DNA of 64,000 nucleotides from Heliopora coerulea. Its lineage: Eukaryota > Cnidaria > Anthozoa > Scleralcyonacea > Helioporidae. The translations under genes and the position numbers were made by a program. Below, one piece after another: positions 53,271 through 62,200 of the stretch (positions are counted from its first letter, which is position 1; each line of letters opens with the position of its first letter). The DNA is taken from positions 362,769 to 426,768 of the forward strand of contig JASJOG010000256.1 in assembly GCA_030142905.1 (NCBI GenBank). Direction: 5' to 3'. The notes beneath the pieces are model-generated. The model was not told the DNA's origin. It was given only the letters and a program-made list of their open reading frames with translations, and did not search any database.

Positions 53271-56200
53271 ATATGATTAAACACGGTAACCTTTCATTTA
53301 CATGATTTTAAAAGGGCCATGTGTTACCTAAAATTACTACTTCTTAATTAAATACAAATACATACACCTCCTAGTCCTAGATTAAAACTGTGTACAATCA
53401 AAGTAGTTTTTAATTAAATTGTCGAAAAAGGAGAAGGATATGTCAGTCTGTTGGATTATTTTTAAATCGTCAACAGGTATTTCATCCCAAGATGCAGCTT
53501 CTCGATAGGAGAAAATCTTTTTTAAAAAATCAGTTTTGAGTTTTGGCAAGTAAAGTTATAAATTATTGCTGCGCATTTGGTGATTAGTGTTGCTGGATTT
53601 GCGAAATAGTTGTGTTAGATATTCTAGGGCCATACGCTTCAGGGTCTTGAACATCATAGTTAGTTCCCGCTTCTTCAAGTTGGTTTTGATCGGTTTCCAC
53701 TTAAGTACTTCAAATATCTCAGAAAGTTGTGTGGTATAGTTTGAGTTGGTTATCACCCTTGCAGCTCTTTTTGTAGCTTAGTTTACTGATATGTGATGCG
53801 GTATTGTCGTGCCAAACAGTAGAACAATAGTTGAAATAGGGGAATACCAATGAATTATACATGTTAGAAAGAACGTTTTGTCTAACATAAGATTTTGCTT
53901 TCCTCAAAAGAGCTATACTGTTGGAAATTTTTTTACACTGCTTACCACTGTGTTTTTTCCATTTTAATTTATTCATGGATTATTACAGCGAGAACTTTTT
54001 TGTCTTTTATCTTTTTTTTTGAATAATAAGATTTCTTTAGAAAAATGTGGAATCTAAGGGGTTAGTGCACAATATTTAGTGACTCATGCACTAGCCAAAG
54101 TTGCATGTCTTTGACCTCTAGTATTTTCAGCCTTTTCTAGACCGCTTGTTTGCCAATTTCCAGTCTGTTTACTCCGGTTAGGGCCGGACAATTTTGTTTG
54201 CCAAGGGATACCTCTGGGCCGAAAAGAGTTAAAACTCGCTTGAACTATCGCCTTTCACTTCGGATTGCTCTTCTGTAATACTCTAGCTAACGCTATACGA
54301 TTTTCATAGGTATATGATATCGTTTACAGGTTGATCGTTGTGGCAGAAAAGGATGTAGTATATCAGCGTTTTCCTATTCCACTGATCAATCGACTAGAGA
54401 AACACTTCCTTGTGATGTCCACACATTTAAATCCTTGTGAAGCTCAGTTGGTAAAAGAACTGAACGACTGGGTTCAAATGTTCTCGGATGCCAAAAGTGA
54501 ACATGTCCACCAAGAAAGGTTAGAACATGATAAATGAAGTTAACTGATTTTGTACGCTTAGCCCATAGTGAACATTGCGGGCTTCTAGACGATTGTTACG
54601 AGGAAGAAGCCTAAAGAACATTTCATGTCATTTCACATGTGAAAAACATATGGAATTGGAACATTTTTACTTATAAAATTTTCATTCCACATATGAAATG
54701 TGAACGTTTTCACATATGAAATACCCAATTCATATTTGACTTGAACTGGTTGAAAATTTCACATGTCAAATGGTGATGTTCGAAACAATTATTTCACATT
54801 TGAAATATCATATTCACATTTAATAATTAATTTAGCAAATGAAATTTTCATTTCACGTATGGAATTGAAACAATTCACATAAATTATGAAATATCACTTC
54901 ACATGTGAAATTTTATGTGAAACTTCTTGAAGGGAATCTACGCAGCTCGCAATTGAAGAAAAGAATTGCTTTTAGGTTTTACAGGTATCAACCCTAACCC
55001 CTAATCAAACTCTAACCCTAAATGTAGCTGTAACCCAAGATCAGCTCAAGTCGAAGTGTTGAACCATCCTACTGCAAATATTGAACTCGTGAAGAAATTA
55101 ATTTGTGAATACTTGAAATACGCCGGTCGTAGACGTCAAAGTTTACAAATGAGAAAACTAAGTTAATAAAAATTAAAGTACCTTCGGCAGTCAAAAAGCA
55201 TGTTGACTTTACTCAAACCTAGTCATTTGTTTTCAGAGTGAGGAGAAAAGAAAATGCACTTAGTTTGTAATTTTGTTCAACCAACAGCTTATATAACCAA
55301 TATTTGGACTTTGGCATCTGTCTTTGGTGTAATAATGTTCTTAAAACCGTTTATACACGCTTGAATACCTCGTTAAACAACTTTTACTGTTGAACAAGGA
55401 ATTAATGTTGCAATGACTTAAGACTGCTGAATATAAGTATTGCCTTTTGGAGTATAATGTAACATATGTTGAAATATTTTCATGTTCTGCTACTTGCAAT
55501 GACACGGAATATTACTGTGTTTAATGTTTTTGTTTCACAGTTCTTTCGAACCTGGAGATAGTTTTGTCGGTTTCCACAGTGATACAGCTGCTGCTGTTAT
55601 CATGAAAGTAACCAGGGATCAACAAAGCGTCAATGAAGATATCAAAGAACAAGTTAGTTGTATTATTACTATGGGGTTGAGAACAACGAGATCAAATATT
55701 GTATTGTACATCTATTTTATTCAACGAATACCGCCTTTATAAATATACGTACATGTATCTGGTGACTAAACTCTCGCAAGGGCCTTCCGTAGTTCCATTG
55801 GCGGAGAACTGAACTAAGTTCGCTGGGTCGCAGATTCGATTCCCAGCCGGAGGCCCTTGATTTCGATTTTTTTGCAACTGGTGACGGTTTGGTCTTAAAA
55901 ATAAACATTATGTATAATTATATTGCACTGAAGAAAAACACTCATTAACTCCGTGCAGATCAATAGTTCTGAGTTCGAAAATAAGGCGCTTTCTTGTCTC
56001 TTGATACCATTCACATCCGAAATACAATAATAGGAACTGTTAAAGTGTTGGAAGGCAGATTGATCGACGTCATTGTTTCTCAGGTAGAAATGATTGTCAG
56101 CAAATCTGTCGGAAAGACGTCGGGCATTTCACCGTTGCAGAACTTAGAGCATTTACTGCAGCCGATACATTAAATCATATTTTACAAAATGAACGTGATG

Positions 56201-59200
56201 TGAAGCGAAATAACGAAATTAGATTTTGGAAGGCACACATGTAGCAGTGGGAGTTGACGTAGCAGAGAGAAAGGAGAGGTGCTTTATTTGATATTTAAAA
56301 AACGGGCAGGAGTGCTTTATCGGACATAAAACACGAAGCGATAGCCGAGTGTTTTAGATCTGATAAAGCAAGTGGTGCGAGTTTTTTGAACAGCTTAAAA
56401 AAACAAACCTCTTAATCCGCTAATTCGCTAAGAAAGTTTGAAAATTAATGTGTTCTAAGCCGAGAAAATTGGAGGAGAAAAGTAAACGTATTTTTATTAC
56501 ATATTAAGACACGACACGGTTATGGTTTTCCTTTGTATTTTCCTAATGACTTGTAAGTGAGTTTTTTAAGATTGTGATGAGTGTTATATGAGACAACTAT
56601 ACACTAAACCCTGGTATTTTATTAAGACGAAATTAAAAAGTTTCCGGATTGTTTATTGCACAGTTGGATTAGTGATAATGATGCCTGATGATATTAACTG
56701 CCTCAATTTCTGGAATTGCAAAAGACTTATTCAGTCATAATTCCTGGTGTAGTAAGTTACCTTGCCACAGTGATAGTTTATTAATATCCTTTGAGACGTT
56801 AATTCTTCAGCTTAACTAATTGTGGCTAACGGCGTTATAATAGTTCCATGAACAGATTTAAATAGCCATCCAAATAACTTTTAACAAAAGAAATAGATGT
56901 ATAAGTAATTTTTCGCATCCTTGTTGACCGAAAATCTGTCACGGTTATCGGAGACATATCTAAAATCCTGTACGCGTTGTAATCATCTGACAAACGCAAA
57001 ACTTTTCTGTATGGTGTTTTAGCTTTCACCAGTAAGATCCTGAGGCGTTAGCCAGGATAAAATTCCTTCGGAACCCCATTCGGATCGTAAAGACTTACAA
57101 TTCTCTGTTCTTACATTTCGAGGGCTATGTCATAGTTTCTTGAAATGCGCTTGAACACAAATTTAGTTAAAAATTATGAATACGCAGAACTTAATTTTCT
57201 GGGTTTTCTTTTTTGTTTTTTTTTTTAAGCTAACCAATCAAGCCTATTATTGAAGAATTCTTGTTTAAGTAATTAATATTTAAACTACAAATCTAAGATT
57301 GACGGGGGAATCTTTGATGAATAACTAGTATTTGAAAAACGTGCATCGAACTGCCTTTCCTTTTTCTCATTTAGATATTACAGCAGTCAAAATACACGCT
57401 GTTGGACTGTGCATCTCCAGATGCTATTGCAAGGTTACCAGCAACTCGGCTACAATCCGATGCAAGAGAAATTTGGGAAATATATTTCAGTTATCAGAAA
57501 CACAAGAGTTTAGGGGACTATTTGGATCTTGCCTTGAGAGAAAAGCGAGGGCATGAGGCTACTGAAGGACTTCTCATACAGGTACTGTGGCGTTTTAGAA
57601 AGAAACATCTGTTTAATCGGAAAAGGATAATTTTTGTTAATACAAGATAAAAATAAAACCAAAACAGACCGGTTCAAACTTGAATTTCCAAGACTATGAA
57701 ACATTTGCCACCCGCACAACCTTAGACTTACCTATTACGCCATAATCACTCTCTACCTAAGGTCTTTTTCCAACTTACAATTTTAGCTAATTTCCCGCAA
57801 AAAAATTGGAACATTCGAATTTTATTTTAAAAGTGTAAAATTTCATTGAAACTGCTAAATCTTTTCTCGATTTTCTAAACTCCCCCTCATTGAAAACCAA
57901 TATTTCCAAAGAGGGAGTTTTTTCAAGTCGTCTGAATTATCGCACTGTGAAAGAAGATGGCTCTTGTGATTGATAATGAGATACCTGTCAATTTACCGAA
58001 ATACCAGTAGGTGAAACCATTGAACAAGTTCTTTTACCAATCTACAAACAACAAAAATATCCAACAGTTGTTTGAAGCAGTGTTACTCTGGTTATTGTTG
58101 ACCATGAAATTTTCAAGCGTTCTTATTCGAAAATTTTATAAGATAGTGAGAGACAACAATTTTTTATAGTTCTTCTGTTCCATGATTCATTAGTCAAGGT
58201 TGCTCTTCTTTCCAGCTTAGTGTTTTCTGTTATTGTTCTCGACAATTTCATTAACCCTGGTTAATGGAGACCTGTTAGTGGGCATTCAACTATTAAATCG
58301 CTAAGGGGTGGGGCCAGGAAATCCCCGACGCAGGGACTGAAGTCCCCGACAAAGGGCGAAACCAGGGGGGCCAGGACCACGCCCCCTTTATAATTTCCTA
58401 ATTTGAAGGTAGAAAAATTATATTTCGCAAGAATAATCGTAATTACTGACTAGAAACAGTTTGCTTTCAGATTTGGAATTAAGAGAAGAGTGTTATCTTT
58501 CTGGGCTAAATCAATAACAAATATTCATAGTTTGTACAATATATATTATTTATTTGTTTGTTTGTTTATTTGTTTATTTATTTCCATATGTGACTAAGAA
58601 CAATGAAGAGACCTGAGTAAATTCCAAAGGTTTGAAGCTTTAGCTTGTAAGCGAATGGCTCCATCCAGGTTTGATAATTTGGTTCAGACTGTTTGCCTGC
58701 CATTGTAATTTCTACCACGTTACCTTTCCTGGTCCACACTTCATGGCTAAAGCATTCGGAAAGTTAAAAATTCGGTGGTGATTTCGTCAGTGTTACCTTA
58801 AAACAATAAAACGTTTTGTTTCGAAATCTTATTGCTAAATTCGTTCTTTATTTTTCATCCCGTTAGGTGACAACTCATTCCCGCCTTTTGTCTCCATCCA
58901 GTGCAAAGGACATTGCCAAGGACGTTGGAATTGATGCTTCTCGTTTTCGGTGTATTAGTCTACAAGAGTTTCATACTGAGCAACAATTTACCAAGACAGT
59001 ACAGTAAGATACTACTATTCTTGGATATATTATAAAAAAGATATTTTCAACTTATAAAAAAATCAGTTTACCACTTGCCACTATTTTTTATGTCAATCGA
59101 CAAACCTCACCATTTGCATTCAAAGAGGGAATTTGTGGACGAAGCAAGTTGCTTGCCTTTACTTGATTACATAATTTTAGATCGCCGTTAAATTCCCTTG

Positions 59201-62200
59201 CTTTCCAGCGTTTCTTGTTCTCGCAGTTTACTAGGCAAATTGCAACTGAAGTCAGCTGGCAAGCTTTGAAGTATTTTCAACAATTTGATATTATCTAAGG
59301 CTTTGTTTTATGGTTTATGATTTTAGAAATGTGAAAGCTTGGATATATCTTAAGATAGATGAACGATCTTCAAGCCCTATACTCAGAAAATGATTTCTGA
59401 GCCCCAGACGGGGATCGAACCCGCAACCTTCTGATGACCGGTGAGACGCTCTAACTATTGAGCTACCGAGACTCAGATAGTGGACTTAGGTGCAAGTTGG
59501 ACATATATGTGCGACCTAAGCGGAAGCCACTATATATTAATAATGATTAAGGCCGTTTATGATTTTAGAAATGTGAAAGCTTGGATATATCTTAAGATAG
59601 AGGAACGATCTTCAAGCTCTATACTCAGAAAATGATTTCTGAGTATAGAGCTTGAAGATTGTTAATTTAGCTTTGTTTTGTTTTGTTCGGAGTTTTTCTT
59701 ATTTAATCTACTTTGTTTGAAGTGTGATTGAAGCATGAGTAAAAATTTTTGCTAGTAATCATATTTCCAATCTTCTACTCACCTACTCACCTACTCACCA
59801 ACCTACTCACCTACTTACCTACCTACCCACCTATCTACCTACCCACCCACCTACCTACCTACTTACCTACCTACCTACCTACCTACCTACCTACCTACCT
59901 ACCTACCTACTTACTTACCTACCTACCTACCTACCTACCTGCCAACCGACTTACATGTATGCCTGAATACTTACTTACATACACACATGTGCACATACAT
60001 ATAGAAATTCATAAAAAAAATCGCTTATGTCCCGTCTATTTTAGAGACTTCTTTCTTCGGCTTGGTGGCTCGGAAGGTCTTCTCTTTATCCAGTGTGATA
60101 ACGGTGAAGCAAACTTCAATTTAGTTGCCTCTTGCCGGTATCTTGTAGTAGATACGCGCCGCCAGTCGTTAAGGGAACGAAACAATGTCAACGATAATGG
60201 TCATCTGCCTGAACCTGTACACGTGATTTTTGTTGTCCAGTTACCAAAGGTTGCCGGAGGATGTCGGAACTTTGTCGGATTTCAAGGAGGAAAATGGAGA
60301 TCAGTTCACATCGACGAGTTGCACGAAACAAATGACCAGCTGTTACGTTTTAACGAATTAGTTGGTCGTTCAGTCAGCCAGTTATTTGAGCCCTTGAATG
60401 ACGAAGACGGGAGATTTGATGAAGAGGTTGAGCAGATGGACGTCGATCCATACATCGTGCCTGAAGGTGAAAGTATAAATGATGAAAATTACTCAGCCAA
60501 TCAAAAATTCAACGCTGCGCTCATATTGAGAAATTGCCTTCAAGCTGCGGCTGCAAGATTAGATGACGAATCCCCTAATATATATCGAGCAACGAATCCC
60601 ATCGAAATACTGTTAAATATGTTACCAAAAGATGATTCACATGAAACAGGCAAGTTATGATTATTTACAGTTTCAATTTACGTAATAACAAAATTCCCAT
60701 TTGATGTGATGTAAAGTGAGTTTCTCGGGAAAGCTTTGGACATTTATTTAAAAGGTGTCCACGCCCAGAACGAGGGTGGTGAAGCTTGTGTCGAAATCAA
60801 ATCAAGGGAAAAACAATCTTCATAAACGAGAAACTTTCTTTCATGCTGAAAATTACTCGATTTTCCAGCAGTAATGTTGTGTATGAATACAAAGAAATGG
60901 TAGAAAAACGTTGACCGTTTCCGAATATAATGTTTTACTTAATCTTTGCCTCGTTATAGCACATTTTTGTTCCTCTGAAAGTGTTCGCACAGTAGAACAA
61001 ACATCAAAATGATGGTAATTAGTTAATTATAGCCACTACAAAGTTTTAAATTTTTTATTCTCCCAGTCCGTGTAGTCGAAGAACACGAAAACCGTTTTAA
61101 AATTTGTTTTCAACTTGTGCTAGGCTAGACAGCAACCAGGAAACCATGACAACTTGGCTTTAATGGACACTTTTGTGGTCACGTTGAATGTCCATCACGT
61201 TGACCTGAATTTTCGCCTTTACTAACATTATACTGAACACATGCAGGGAAGGTTTTCACGGAAATGCAATTTACATTTCATTTCTGTTTGTTAAAGAATT
61301 TAAGATTAAACATTAAAACAATGGAAGAATGAATGTCAATGCTTAGGGTGAATATACAAAGTATGAAAGTTACGATGTTAAGTTATTACTACATATCTGG
61401 TACCTTTTCAGATTTTTCTCGTGCTTTGGTAAGGCGTGTTTACAAATTATTGAAACAAAGGGATGAGAAGTGTTGGCAATCAGAAGGCTCATGGCTGCAG
61501 AATGAAGCTCTTAGCCGTGGTCGGCTGCAGGAGAACGGGACATTTAAAAAGGCGCTATGGAACAAGCTTTCTTCCATTGTTTCTCCAATCTTATCTGAAG
61601 TAATAGCATTTGTTGACCGTAACCAGAATCTCAATCTGTTAGTGGACCACCACAGCTGGAGAACGACATTTTGGATTGCAATGCTGAATAATGAACGGGT
61701 GACATCTTTGAGCTATGATTCTTTCATTTCACCGACAAATGTTATCAGAGAAAGAACTCGCGTTTTTAGTACTGGGGACGGACATCGGTTTGATGGACAT
61801 TTCCCGTTTTCGTGGATTATTAAAGACATTGTAAATGTTTTATTGAATGCTGTTCAAGGTTGGTAGCTCCATCTGCATTGATCTGAGTTATATACTAGAA
61901 ATCCTACATTAAATTGCGGATTGTTAATAGTTGTTCTTATTCGTGTCTAAAATTTTTGGTAAGCTGCAGAACTTATATAATTTTGTGTCTAGTTTATTAT
62001 AGGAATAAATAAGTAGACATTAATCAATAAATGTACTAGATAATTCAATACTCACTGTGCTTCAATAATATTCCATCCATATTGGACAAGGGAGTTCTTA
62101 GTTAATGTGATTCTGCCAGTTATGCATCGTGTAATTTCTTGCATGAAGACGAATAGGAGTAAGCAAAATGATCATTGATTTCGTTTAACTCGTGTGCATC

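Noticed and set aside
59749..60044. N-terminal part of the long open frame leading into exon 34
   Set aside because: It is translation of the (ACCT)n repeat and flanking intron; a clear acceptor at 60044 starts the real exon.
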